A stretch of DNA of 64,000 nucleotides, from positions 1 through 64,000 of the forward strand of contig PHBD01000008.1 in the NCBI GenBank assembly GCA_002841865.1. The letters are read 5' to 3'. A program made the position numbers and the translations under genes. Below are positions 37,890 through 45,845 of this stretch, one piece after another. Below the pieces are notes generated by a model. It made no database searches. It was not told the origin of the DNA and worked only from the letters and a program-made list of their open reading frames with translations. Positions within the stretch are counted from its first letter, which is position 1. Each line of letters begins with the position of its first letter. Source of the stretch: Deltaproteobacteria bacterium HGW-Deltaproteobacteria-19 (lineage in GTDB: Bacteria; Desulfobacterota; Syntrophia; Syntrophales; PHBD01).

Positions 37890-38381
37890 TCACTCGGGTT
37901 TAAATTTCTCCAGCGCCACCATTCCCGATCGGGAAAAGTCTTCGAGTCCGAGGGGATCGAGAAGCTGGATCGCCCGGTCGATGCTGTCCTTTCGTCCCGA
38001 GACCTCGATGACACAGTACCGGTCGTCCATGCAGACCACCTTCCAGTTGTACAGATCGACGGCGGCCATGACGGCGGAACGGCTCTCGTCGTTCCATTTC
38101 ATGCGGAACAGGACGAGCTCGCGCCGGGAGGCCATCCTTCCCGTGAGGTCGTCGACGGAAAGAACGTCCACGAGCCGGTTCAGCTGCTTCTTCAGCTTTT
38201 CCATCGTGGTCGCCGATCCCTTTGTGGTGATGATGATCTTTGTCGTCTCCGGCGTCTTGGTGATGTTCGCCGTGATGCTCTCGATGTTGAATCCCCCCCC
38301 GCTGAAGGTGCCGGCAATGCGCGCCAGGACATCGGGTCGATTGCGTACGAGGAGAGCGATCGTGTTTTCTTTTGCTTTCAT
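37890..38381 (-). CDS. ilvN: Acetolactate synthase regulatory subunit
   Basis: A 163-residue small subunit with an N-terminal ACT domain (about 5-78, IALLVRNRPDVLARIAGTFS and GFNIESI) that binds valine for feedback control, and a C-terminal ALS_ss domain (about 85-160) with 'DRYCVIEVSGRKDSIDRAI'. It lies 99 bases after ilvB. Confidence 0.96.
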   Translation of the reverse strand: MKAKENTIALLVRNRPDVLARIAGTFSGGGFNIESITANITKTPETTKIIITTKGSATTMEKLKKQLNRLVDVLSVDDLTGRMASRRELVLFRMKWNDESRSAVMAAVDLYNWKVVCMDDRYCVIEVSGRKDSIDRAIQLLDPLGLEDFSRSGMVALEKFKPE

Positions 38382-38480
38382 CGGTTCATGAACCTTTCTC
38401 GAAATGGATTCGGGACAACCCCGGGGAAAAGGACCGCTTATCCTTCATTCTCATCCCCGGCCGCTGTGTCCCGTTTCTTT

Positions 38481-40232
38481 TCAATTGAAGCTGCGCGTCT
38501 GGGGATCCTCCCCCCCGTTGGTTGGGGCAGTCTCAGCGGCCGGAAGTTCCAAGCCCAGATCCATGTCCGCGATGGAGGCCCCGGGGCGGACCATCGGGTA
38601 GACGCATTCTTCTTTCTCCACCCGGATGTCCATGACCACGACCCCCGGGGTTTCCAGCCCTTTCTTCAGAACCGCTTCCAGTTCCTCCGGGCGGCTGGCC
38701 CGGAGCCCCGTGGCCCCGTATGCCTCGGCTATCTTCACGAAGTCGGGGGCGTAGCTCATGTCCGTGTGGGAGTAGCGCCGCCCGTAGAACATCTGCTGCC
38801 ACTGGCGGACCATCCCCAGGTACTGGTTGTTCAGGATCACGATCTTCACGGGGATGTTGTACTGCACGGCCGTGGCCAGTTCCTGGATGTTCATCTGGAT
38901 GCTGCCGTCTCCGGCGATGTCGATCACCGTCTTCTCCGGCCGCGCCACCTGGGCTCCCACCGCGGCGGGGAAGCCGAATCCCATGGTCCCGAGGCCGCCG
39001 GAAGAAATGAAGGTGTGGGGGTGGTCGTAGGTGTAATACTGGGCCGCCCACATCTGGTTCTGGCCGACCTCGGTCGCGATCAATGCCTCCCCTTTTGTCA
39101 GCTCGTACAGCTTCCGGATGACCTGCTGCGGCTTGATCCGGTCCGTGCTCTCACTGAAACGGAGGGGGACCCGCTTCTTCCAGGCGTCGATCTGGTCCAT
39201 CCATTCCCGGGTCTGTTCTGCCGGGACAGGATCTCCTCCGGCCAGGGCTGCATTCAACATGCCCAGCGCCGTCTTGGCGTCGCTGACGATGGAAAGGTGG
39301 GAGCGGACGATCCGGTCGATGGAGACGGGGTCGATGTCGATATGGATGATCTTCGCGTTGGGGGCGAAGGTGTCCACCTTGGAGGTCACCCGGTCGTCGA
39401 AGCGCATTCCCACGGCAACCAGCAGGTCGCAGCCGGTGATGGCCATGTTGGCGTAGTACGTCCCGTGCATTCCGGGCATCCCCAGCCAGAGGGGATCCGA
39501 GCCCGGGTAGGCGCCAAGGCCCATCAGGGTGGAGGTGATGGGAAAGCCGGTCCGCCGGACGAACTCCCGGAGCTCCTCCGAGGCCTTCCCCAGGAGCACT
39601 CCTCCTCCGGAGACAATCACCGGTTTCCGGGCGGCCCGGATCATCTCCACGGCCTTCGCGATGTCCTCCTGCTGCGGTTTCTCCAGCCCATTCAAGGTAT
39701 TGAAGTCGTCGCGGATGTCCTCCTCTTCGATGGTCGCCTGGGACACATCCCGGGGCAGGTCCACCAGCACGGGGCCGGGGCGTCCGGAGCGGGCGATGTG
39801 AAACGCCTCGTGGATGGTTGAAGCGAGGTCCTCGATCCGGCGGACCAGGAAATTGTGCTTCGTGCAGGGACGGGTAATCCCGGTGATGTCGACTTCCTGG
39901 AAGGCGTCGCTGCCGATCAGGCCCGTCGGCACCTGGCCCGTGAAGATGACCACGGGGATGGAGTCCATGTATGCGTTCGCGATGCCCGTAACCGTGTTCG
40001 TGGCGCCGGGTCCGGACGTGACGAGGCAGACCCCGACCTTGCCGGAAACCCGGGCGTACCCGTCGGCGGCGTGGATGGCGCCCTGTTCGTGACGGACGAG
40101 GAGGTGGCGGAATTTTTCCTTGTACAGTTCGTCATAGATTGGGAGCACGACTCCCCCGGGATATCCGAAGATGACGTCCACGTCTTCCCGGCGCATCGTT
40201 CTCAGCAATACCTGGGATCCTGTCAGTTTCAC
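38481..40232 (-). CDS. ilvB: Acetolactate synthase catalytic subunit
   Basis: A 583-residue thiamine-diphosphate enzyme. The catalytic glutamate is in HEQGAIHAADGYAR, the flavin region follows, and the ThDP motif is GDGSIQMN...NNQYLGMVRQWQQ. It makes acetolactate or acetohydroxybutyrate. A GTG start at MKLTGSQ is chosen because AGGAGGAACACC lies just before it; the upstream ATG frame lacks a ribosome site. It is the first structural gene behind the attenuator. Confidence 0.96.
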   Translation of the reverse strand: MKLTGSQVLLRTMRREDVDVIFGYPGGVVLPIYDELYKEKFRHLLVRHEQGAIHAADGYARVSGKVGVCLVTSGPGATNTVTGIANAYMDSIPVVIFTGQVPTGLIGSDAFQEVDITGITRPCTKHNFLVRRIEDLASTIHEAFHIARSGRPGPVLVDLPRDVSQATIEEEDIRDDFNTLNGLEKPQQEDIAKAVEMIRAARKPVIVSGGGVLLGKASEELREFVRRTGFPITSTLMGLGAYPGSDPLWLGMPGMHGTYYANMAITGCDLLVAVGMRFDDRVTSKVDTFAPNAKIIHIDIDPVSIDRIVRSHLSIVSDAKTALGMLNAALAGGDPVPAEQTREWMDQIDAWKKRVPLRFSESTDRIKPQQVIRKLYELTKGEALIATEVGQNQMWAAQYYTYDHPHTFISSGGLGTMGFGFPAAVGAQVARPEKTVIDIAGDGSIQMNIQELATAVQYNIPVKIVILNNQYLGMVRQWQQMFYGRRYSHTDMSYAPDFVKIAEAYGATGLRASRPEELEAVLKKGLETPGVVVMDIRVEKEECVYPMVRPGASIADMDLGLELPAAETAPTNGGEDPQTRSFN

Positions 40233-40283
40233 GGTGTTCCTCCTGTTGATCGACAATTGCGTTGTCCGGCGGATTCAAAAAAC

Positions 40284-40322
40284 AAAAAAACCGTTACCCG
40301 GGAGCCGAGTAACGGTTTTTTT
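40284..40322 (-). terminator. Attenuator terminator of the ilv operon
   Basis: On the minus strand AAACCGTTAC pairs with GTAACGGTTT around an 11-base loop, and a T-run with GTTTTTT follows. It stands 51 bases before ilvB. Its 5' arm and loop (40,300-40,315) can also pair with 40,348-40,363, which contains the leader-peptide stop: 13 of the 16 positions are Watson-Crick and the remaining three are close variants or wobble. This gives mutually exclusive terminator and antiterminator forms. Confidence 0.92.
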
Positions 40323-40350
40323 TGTTTCAAGGTATCTTACAAGTGCACCA

Positions 40351-40425
40351 TTACCCGGCCCCCATATGGATGGGGATGATAATTATGCCGATGATGCCGA
40401 TTACGCTTCTCCTCAACTTGAACAT
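40351..40425 (-). CDS. ilv leader peptide (attenuation)
   Basis: A 24-codon ORF upstream of the attenuator. After the start MFKLRRS it reads VIGIIGIIIIPI, giving eight isoleucine codons and one valine codon within 12 positions, then HMGAG and TAA. The ribosome site is AAAGGG. Its stop codon lies inside the segment that would form the antiterminator. A ribosome reaching the stop would cover that segment and let the terminator form. A ribosome stalled on Ile codons would leave it free and keep transcription going. This is the classical logic of branched-chain amino acid attenuation. Confidence 0.92.
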   Translation of the reverse strand: MFKLRRSVIGIIGIIIIPIHMGAG

Positions 40426-40459
40426 ATTGAACCCTTTTTTTAATCGAAACGAAGGCCCC

Positions 40460-40487
40460 TCTTAACAGCGGGATAACGCATTGTCAA
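40460..40487 (-). promoter_or_regulatory. Probable ilv operon promoter
   Basis: Minus strand TTGACA with a TTAAGA -10 box 16 bases on. The -35 box is perfect, the -10 is weak. It lies just after the hisF stop and about 35 bases before the leader peptide. Confidence 0.5.
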
Positions 40488-40507
40488 GAATTTTCCGGAC
40501 CGGTTTT

Positions 40508-41287
40508 TCACCAGTAGCGCCGGGTTTTCACGCCGCGCCCGCTGAGAAAGGCCTTGATCCCGTCGATGGTGTACGTCCGGTAGTGAACCATCGAGGCGAT
40601 GAGGGCCGCGTCGGCCTTTCCCGCCGTGAGGACGTCCGCGAGGTGCTGCGGCGTGCCCGCACCGCCGGAGGCGATGACGGGGATGCCGACGTGGGTCGAG
40701 ATCAGTTCCGTCAGGGTCAGCTCGTAGCCGTCCTGGGTTCCGTCGGCGTCGATGGAGTTCAGGCAGATCTCTCCCGCGCCGAGGCGTTCCGCCTCCCGGG
40801 CCCACCACAGGGCGTCGATGCCGGTGTACCGGCGGCCCCCGTGGATGACGATCTCGTAGCCAGAGGGGGTCGTGACCGAAGGCTCCACGCGCTTCACGTC
40901 CATGCCCAGGACGATGCACTGGCTGCCGAAGGCGCGGGCTCCCTCCGTGATGATGGACGGGTTCTCCACCGCGGCGGAATTGACGCTCACCTTCTCGGCC
41001 CCCGCCAGGATCACCTCCCGCATGTCCTCCAGGGTTCGGATGCCTCCACCCACGGAGAAGGGGATAAAAATCGTCTCGGCCACCCGGCGGACCACGTCGA
41101 TCATGATGTTCCGGCCGTCGGAAGAGGCGGTGATGTCGTAGAAGACGATCTCGTCGGCGCCCTGTTCGTAGTACTCCCTGGCAGCCTCGACGGGATCCCC
41201 GATGTCCACGTTTCCCTGGAATTTGATTCCCTTCGTCAGCTTCCCGTCCCGGACGTCGAGGCAGGGGATGATCCGCTTACTCAGCAT
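40508..41287 (-). CDS. hisF: Imidazole glycerol phosphate synthase subunit HisF
   Basis: A 259-residue TIM-barrel cyclase. Catalytic D11 is in CLDVRDG and the second acid in [11 protein letters not shown]; phosphate loops include GGGIRTLED and '[13 protein letters not shown]'. With HisH it makes imidazole glycerol phosphate and AICAR. TGGAGGGGCAACG precedes the start. It overlaps hisH by 11 bases. No other his genes are in the window. Confidence 0.96.
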   Translation of the reverse strand: MLSKRIIPCLDVRDGKLTKGIKFQGNVDIGDPVEAAREYYEQGADEIVFYDITASSDGRNIMIDVVRRVAETIFIPFSVGGGIRTLEDMREVILAGAEKVSVNSAAVENPSIITEGARAFGSQCIVLGMDVKRVEPSVTTPSGYEIVIHGGRRYTGIDALWWAREAERLGAGEICLNSIDADGTQDGYELTLTELISTHVGIPVIASGGAGTPQHLADVLTAGKADAALIASMVHYRTYTIDGIKAFLSGRGVKTRRYW

Positions 41288-41915
41288 CGTTGCCCCTCCA
41301 GCGGCAGAAGTTGGCCAGGATCTCAAGCCCCGGGCGGCCGCTCTTCTCCGGGTGGAACTGGACGGCCACGAGATTCCGGCACGCCACGGCGGCGCCAAAG
41401 GGGAACCCGTAGCGGGTCTCTCCGACGACGAGTTCCCGATCCGCCGGATCCGGATAGAAGGAGTGGACGAAATAGAACTCGGCCTCCGGCGGAATGCCTG
41501 CGAACACCGGGTGGTTCTTGCGGAAGGCCACGGAGTTCCATCCCATGTGGGGGATCTTGAGAATCTCTCCGTCTTCTTTCAGGCCGGCGGGGAAGCGGCG
41601 GACGATGCCGGGGAGGATCCCCAGGCAGGGGGTTCCGCCGTCCTCTTCACTTTTCTCGAAGATCACCTGGGTGCCCAGGCAGATTCCCAGGACCGGCCGG
41701 CCTTCCTGGACCCAGCGGCGGATCCATTCGTCCAGTCCAGATGCGCCCAGGTTGGCCATGGCCTCCCCGGCGGCGCCCACGCCCGGGAAAATGATGCGCT
41801 CCGCCCGGTCCAGCCTGGCCGGGTCGCTGGTGACCTCGCAGGGGATGCCCAGGAAATGCAGAGCCCGGGCCACGCTGGTGAGGTTGCCGGCCCGATAGTC
41901 CACGATGCCGATCAT
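41277..41915 (-). CDS. hisH: Imidazole glycerol phosphate synthase subunit HisH
   Basis: A 212-residue class I glutamine amidotransferase. The nucleophile is C79 in LGICLGTQ and the His/Glu pair is in VQFHPEKSG. Supplies ammonia to His[11 protein letters not shown] at the N-terminus is family typical. Starts inside the radical-SAM gene's stop (ATGA overlap), so all three genes are coupled. Confidence 0.95.
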   Translation of the reverse strand: MIGIVDYRAGNLTSVARALHFLGIPCEVTSDPARLDRAERIIFPGVGAAGEAMANLGASGLDEWIRRWVQEGRPVLGICLGTQVIFEKSEEDGGTPCLGILPGIVRRFPAGLKEDGEILKIPHMGWNSVAFRKNHPVFAGIPPEAEFYFVHSFYPDPADRELVVGETRYGFPFGAAVACRNLVAVQFHPEKSGRPGLEILANFCRWRGNDAE

Positions 41916-42859
41916 GTCTTTCTTTCCTCGAAGCGGATTCCCTGATGGGCGTCCCGCCGTTCCAGTTCGCGGTCGATGGCGCCCAGTACGGCCATCTTGT
42001 TGACGGCCCATTCGGGGGCGAGGAATATATCCCGGTACCCGTCGGCGGTCAACCTCTGGATGACCATCTTCGGCGGCAGGATTTCCAGGACATCGCAGAC
42101 GGTTGCCACGTACTCTTCCCGGCTCCACAGCGGGAAGGGCTCTCGTTCGTAAAGCGTTCCGAGAGGCGTCCCCGAGAGCACCAGCAGGCAGTGGATCTTG
42201 ATCCCGTCGACGGGCAGGGCTGCAAGCGTCCGGGCCGTTTCGAGAACGTCCTCCCGGGTCTCGCCGGGAAGTCCTGCGATGATGTGAACGCAGAGGTGAA
42301 GGCTTCGTCCGGAGGCCCTCTCCACTGCCTCCAGGAATCGTTCCGCCGAATGGCCGCGATTGATGCGGACCAGGGTCCGGTCGTGAATCGACTGAAGGCC
42401 CAGTTCAAGCCACACGTGGCGGTTCTGTGCCAGTTCCTCCAGAAGATCCAGCGTCTCGTCGGGAAGGCAGTCGGGCCGGGTGCCGACGGACAGGCCGGCC
42501 ACGTCCGGCAGGGCCAGGGCCTCCCCGTAGAGGAGACGCAGCCGTTCCGGCGGGGCATAGGTGTTCGTGAAGGTCTGAAAATAGGCAATGTAGCGGGCGG
42601 CCTTGCGGTGTTCCCGGTAGTAGTTCATGCCCCGGAGAAGCTGGTCCGTGACGGACGGCAGGGGGCCCTCCATGCGGAGCCTGGAGCCGCGGCCGTCACA
42701 ATAGATGCAGCCGCCCGCGGCGACGGATCCGTCGCGGTTCGGGCAGGTGAAACCGGCATCGACGGACAGCTTGTAGACCCGGCAGCCGAACCGGTTCAGC
42801 CAGTAGCTTTTCAGGTCGTAATATCGTTTCCTGTTGTTCCAGAAATCTGGTTTGGCCAA
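41912..42859 (-). CDS. TIGR01212-type (YhcC-like) radical SAM protein
   Basis: A 315-residue radical SAM protein. Cluster cysteines are C39, C51 and C54 (wide spacing typical of this family), followed by the GLSVGTRPDCLP and WLELGLQS segments and a C-terminal half with 'LPPKMVIQRLTADGYRD'. The Elp3-like fold suggests RNA or small-molecule modification, but the reaction of YhcC is not known. Being the first gene of a hisHF operon is notable. Confidence 0.9.
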   Translation of the reverse strand: MAKPDFWNNRKRYYDLKSYWLNRFGCRVYKLSVDAGFTCPNRDGSVAAGGCIYCDGRGSRLRMEGPLPSVTDQLLRGMNYYREHRKAARYIAYFQTFTNTYAPPERLRLLYGEALALPDVAGLSVGTRPDCLPDETLDLLEELAQNRHVWLELGLQSIHDRTLVRINRGHSAERFLEAVERASGRSLHLCVHIIAGLPGETREDVLETARTLAALPVDGIKIHCLLVLSGTPLGTLYEREPFPLWSREEYVATVCDVLEILPPKMVIQRLTADGYRDIFLAPEWAVNKMAVLGAIDRELERRDAHQGIRFEERKT

Positions 42860-42922
42860 AGGGGACTCCGGGGACCGGTTCGCCTGCAGGAGGCGTGGGG
42901 TCCATTGATCTGAACGGATAAA

Positions 42923-42951
42923 TTGATTGCCATTATTCTTAAATGTAGTAT
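42923..42951 (+). promoter_or_regulatory. Probable promoter of the CBS-Nramp operon
   Basis: TTGATT, 17-base A/T-rich spacer, TAGTAT. Transcription would start near 42,958 and give a leader of about 115 bases. Confidence 0.55.
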
Positions 42952-42957
42952 AGCAAA

Positions 42958-43074
42958 TTTTTTTCCCGGGGCGACAGGCAGGAAGGCAAAAGAACCGCCT
43001 GCGTAATCCTGCAAAGGTGGGATGCTGCCGCGTTTGGAACCGGGGAAGGCAATCCCCGCAGGAGGATCCCCGGC
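42958..43074 (+). promoter_or_regulatory. Structured 5' leader of the CBS-Nramp operon, possible riboswitch
   Basis: The leader can form two mutually exclusive stems: CAGGC/GCCTG or GCAGGA/TCCTGC, both using the GACAGGCAGGA segment. A GGGGA/TCCCC hairpin lies right before the AGGAGG ribosome site. No known riboswitch class was recognised by eye. The genes behind it look like a metal transport system, so metal sensing is a reasonable guess only. Confidence 0.35.
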
Positions 43075-44334
43075 ATGGTCGTTCAAGCCGTTCAGGAACC
43101 GGAATTCTTTGTCTATCTGAGCCAGATTCTTGGCAAACCGGTTCAGGACGGTCAGGGCCGGGTGATCGGGTCGATCACCGACCTGTCGGCGAACTTGGCG
43201 GAGTTGTACCCCTCCGTCGGCACCCTCCGCATCCGTCTTCAGGGGGTGAAATCGCCCCACTACATTCCATGGCAGGACGTCACCCAGGCCAACGGTTCCA
43301 TCCGCTGTGAAGGCTCTCCGAAGGAGGCGCTTTTCCTGGGCGAGAACGAGCTGTTTCTCCGCGACGCCCTCCTGGACAAGCAGATCGTCGACACGAACGG
43401 CGCAAAAGTCCGGCGGGTCAATGACCTGCAGTTCCTCCGTTCCCACGAGCGCCTGCACCTGGTCCACGTGGACGTGGGATTCCGGGGCCTCATGCGGCGG
43501 GTGGGGCTGGAAAAGGCCATGGACCTGTTCCTCCAGTCCCTTTTCGATTACGAGCTGCCGAACCAGTTCATCTCCTGGAAATACGTCCAGCCCGTCTCGT
43601 CGCCGGACCTGCTCCGGCTTTCCATTACCCAGAACCGCCTGGCCCAGCTGCACCCGGCGGATCTGGCGGACATCATCGAGGACCTGGACATCCACCAGCG
43701 GGCGGCGGTCTTTCAATCCCTGGACGTCGAGACCGCGGCGGAAACCCTGGAGGAGACGGACCCGAAGATCCAGGTCAGCCTGATTGAAACGGTGACGACG
43801 GACAAGGCCTCGGACATCATCGAGGAGATGTCCTTGAGCGAAGCCGCCGATCTCCTGGGAGACCTGCCGAAGGACAAGGCGGAGGGAATCCTCAAGGAGA
43901 TGGAGCAGGAGATCGCCGAGGACGTGAAGGAGCTGCTGGCCCATCCCGAGGAAGAAGCCGGCGGGCTCATGACGACGGCCTACCTCGGCGTCCCGCCGGA
44001 AACGACTGCCGCCCAGGTCCTGGAGATTCTGCGCCGGGAGGCGATGGAGCTGGATTTCATCTATTACGTGTACGTGATGGATCCGCAGGAGCGCCTGCTG
44101 GGCATGTTGAGCCTCCGAGAACTCCTGGCAGCCGAGCCGGAGGCGAAGGTTGTCGACCTGATGGACACCCGATTTGTCACGGTCCGGCTGAACGAGGAGC
44201 CTGAAGAGATCGCGGAGCAGTTCGCCAAATACGGCATCATGGCCGTCCCGGTTGTGGACCGCGAAGAACGGATGAAGGGCGTCATCCCGTTCCGGAATCT
44301 CCTGGAACTGGTGGCCCCGAAACTGGGTAAGTGA
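43075..44334 (+). CDS. Soluble PRC/MgtE-N/CBS protein
   Basis: A 419-residue protein with no membrane helices. Two PRC-barrel-like domains (about 10-75 and 90-175) are followed by an MgtE N-terminal superhelical domain (about 185-290, with repeated LHPADLADIIEDLD, ETAAETLEETD and LGDLPKDKAEGIL). A pair of CBS domains (about 300-415, AGGLMTTAYLGVPPETT to KGVIPFRNLLEL) completes it. In MgtE, the same N and CBS domains sense Mg2+ and gate the channel. Here the MgtE channel part is missing and an Nramp-like transporter gene follows by 28 bases, which suggests a separate regulator. GGAGGATCCCCGGC precedes the ATG. Confidence 0.9.
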   Translation: MVVQAVQEPEFFVYLSQILGKPVQDGQGRVIGSITDLSANLAELYPSVGTLRIRLQGVKSPHYIPWQDVTQANGSIRCEGSPKEALFLGENELFLRDALLDKQIVDTNGAKVRRVNDLQFLRSHERLHLVHVDVGFRGLMRRVGLEKAMDLFLQSLFDYELPNQFISWKYVQPVSSPDLLRLSITQNRLAQLHPADLADIIEDLDIHQRAAVFQSLDVETAAETLEETDPKIQVSLIETVTTDKASDIIEEMSLSEAADLLGDLPKDKAEGILKEMEQEIAEDVKELLAHPEEEAGGLMTTAYLGVPPETTAAQVLEILRREAMELDFIYYVYVMDPQERLLGMLSLRELLAAEPEAKVVDLMDTRFVTVRLNEEPEEIAEQFAKYGIMAVPVVDREERMKGVIPFRNLLELVAPKLGK

Positions 44335-44362
44335 GATCGATGGAAGAGGACGGAGACCACGC

Positions 44363-45646
44363 GTGTTCCAAAGCCTGTTCGGTAAAACGGCCGGGAGCGT
44401 TCTCGCGAACCTGTCCCGCGGAGGCGTCTGGAGACGTTTTGCGGTGTTCCTCGCCTTCGTCGGTCCCGGGATCATCACGTCCAACGTGGACAACGACGCC
44501 GGCGGGATCACCACATACTCGCTGGCCGGGTCGGAGTATGGTCTTTCCCTCCTCTGGACCCTGATTCCCATCACCGTGGTCCTCATCATCATTCAGGAGA
44601 TGGGGGCACGCATGGGGGTGATCTCCGGCAAAGGTCTGTCGGACCTGATCCGGGAGCGCTTCGGCGCGAAGGTCACCTTCTACCTCATGATCACCCTTCT
44701 CCTGACCAACCTGGGAAACACCGTTTCCGAGTTCGCCGGTGTCGCCGCGAGCCTGGAAATTTTCGGCATCAGCAAGTATGTGTCCGTTCCGCTGGGGGCG
44801 GCCTTCGTCTGGTGGCTCGTGGTGAAGGGAAGCTACAAGTCCGTCGAGAAGGCCTTCCTGTTCGCCTGCGTGTTCTACCTCGCATACATTGTCTCGGGAT
44901 TTTTGGGAAAGCCGGACTGGGGGCTGGTCGGGGCTTCCCTTTTCAAGCCCACGGTCCGGTTCGATCCGGGGTTCCTGACCATGGCAGTTGGCCTTGTCGG
45001 GACCACCATCGCCCCCTGGATGCAGTTCTACCTCCAGTCTTCGGTGGTGGACAAGGGGCTCAAGGCGGAAAGCTATCCCTACGCCCGGATGGACGTCGTC
45101 GTCGGCTCCGTCATGGTCAATATTGTGGCCTTTTTCATCATCATGCTGTGCGCCATCACGCTTCACACGAGCGGGGTGAAGATCGAGACCGCCAAGGATG
45201 CCGCCCTGGCCCTGGCGCCCCTTGCCGGGACATACTGCTCCTGGCTGTTCGCCTTCGGTCTCCTCAATGCATCCCTCTTTGCTGCATCCATCCTGCCGCT
45301 CTCCACGGCCTACACGGTCTGCGAGGCATTCGGCTGGGAGTCGGGGCTGGATCACAAGTTCATGGACGCCCCACAGTTCTACGGGCTCTATTCCCTGATG
45401 ATCCTTCTGGGGGCGGGCATCATCCTCCTCCCCGGCATTCCCCTCATCTCCATCATGTACTATTCCCAGGTGATCAACGGCATTCTGCTCCCGGTGATTC
45501 TGGTCGCCATGCTGCTCCTCGTCAACGACCGGGGCATCATGGGGGAGCACGTGAACGGTCCAATCATGAATATCCTCTCCTGGGGCGCCGTGGCGGGACT
45601 GATCGTTCTCTCGGTGACTCTCCTCGCCTCGTCGCTTTTCTCCTGA
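44363..45646 (+). CDS. Nramp-related divalent metal transporter (NRMT-like)
   Basis: A 427-residue membrane protein with about eleven helices and the Nramp fold. Canonical Nramp metal ligands are DPGN in helix 1 and MPH in helix 6. Here helix 1 reads D43-N-D45-A-G-G and helix 6 reads A217-P-W, so the Asn, the thioether Met and the His are missing while an extra Asp is present. This pattern matches the Nramp-related magnesium transporters (NRMT) more than Mn/Fe Nramps. It is translated from GTG with CGGAG upstream. The CBS partner gene immediately before it strengthens the magnesium reading. Confidence 0.88.
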   Translation: MFQSLFGKTAGSVLANLSRGGVWRRFAVFLAFVGPGIITSNVDNDAGGITTYSLAGSEYGLSLLWTLIPITVVLIIIQEMGARMGVISGKGLSDLIRERFGAKVTFYLMITLLLTNLGNTVSEFAGVAASLEIFGISKYVSVPLGAAFVWWLVVKGSYKSVEKAFLFACVFYLAYIVSGFLGKPDWGLVGASLFKPTVRFDPGFLTMAVGLVGTTIAPWMQFYLQSSVVDKGLKAESYPYARMDVVVGSVMVNIVAFFIIMLCAITLHTSGVKIETAKDAALALAPLAGTYCSWLFAFGLLNASLFAASILPLSTAYTVCEAFGWESGLDHKFMDAPQFYGLYSLMILLGAGIILLPGIPLISIMYYSQVINGILLPVILVAMLLLVNDRGIMGEHVNGPIMNILSWGAVAGLIVLSVTLLASSLFS

Positions 45647-45686
45647 TAAATTGCTGCGATAAAAGACGGCTTTTTCCCTGCCACCC

Positions 45687-45700
45687 GGAGAACGTTCTCC
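45687..45700. other. Perfect 14-bp palindrome after the Nramp gene
   Basis: GGAGAACGTTCTCC lies 41 bases beyond the stop and 93 bases before the YchF-like promoter. Could be a regulator site or a small hairpin within a longer CACCC/GGGTG bracket. Confidence 0.3.
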
Positions 45701-45792
45701 TGATGGTCATCCGGGGTGATGAACGGTCAGGCCAGTCCGGTCGGATTCTTGAACCATTCCCTGACATTGGCGGCCCGCTGCCGGGTTTCTCC

Positions 45793-45822
45793 TTGCCACG
45801 GGGCCGGAGCGCTTGCTATAAG
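45793..45822 (+). promoter_or_regulatory. Probable promoter of the YchF-like gene
   Basis: TTGCCA, 18-base spacer, TATAAG, ending 24 bases before the ATG. Confidence 0.55.
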
Positions 45823-45845
45823 GTCAAGAAAATGGGGGTTTCACA

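Noticed and set aside
37779-39821. Open frame of 680 codons on the plus strand
   Set aside because: Antisense to ilvN, ilvC start and ilvB, all of which are unambiguous on the minus strand.
40460-40487. T-box riboswitch in the ilv leader
   Set aside because: The region shows an Ile-rich leader ORF with a stop inside the antiterminator and no T-box sequence (UGGN-CCGC type), so ribosome-mediated attenuation fits better.
42958-43074. c-di-GMP-I riboswitch
   Set aside because: A CTGCAAAGG segment recalls the GACGCAAAGC core, but the GNRA tetraloop-receptor layout and the GGCAAACC element are missing, so the class assignment was not made.
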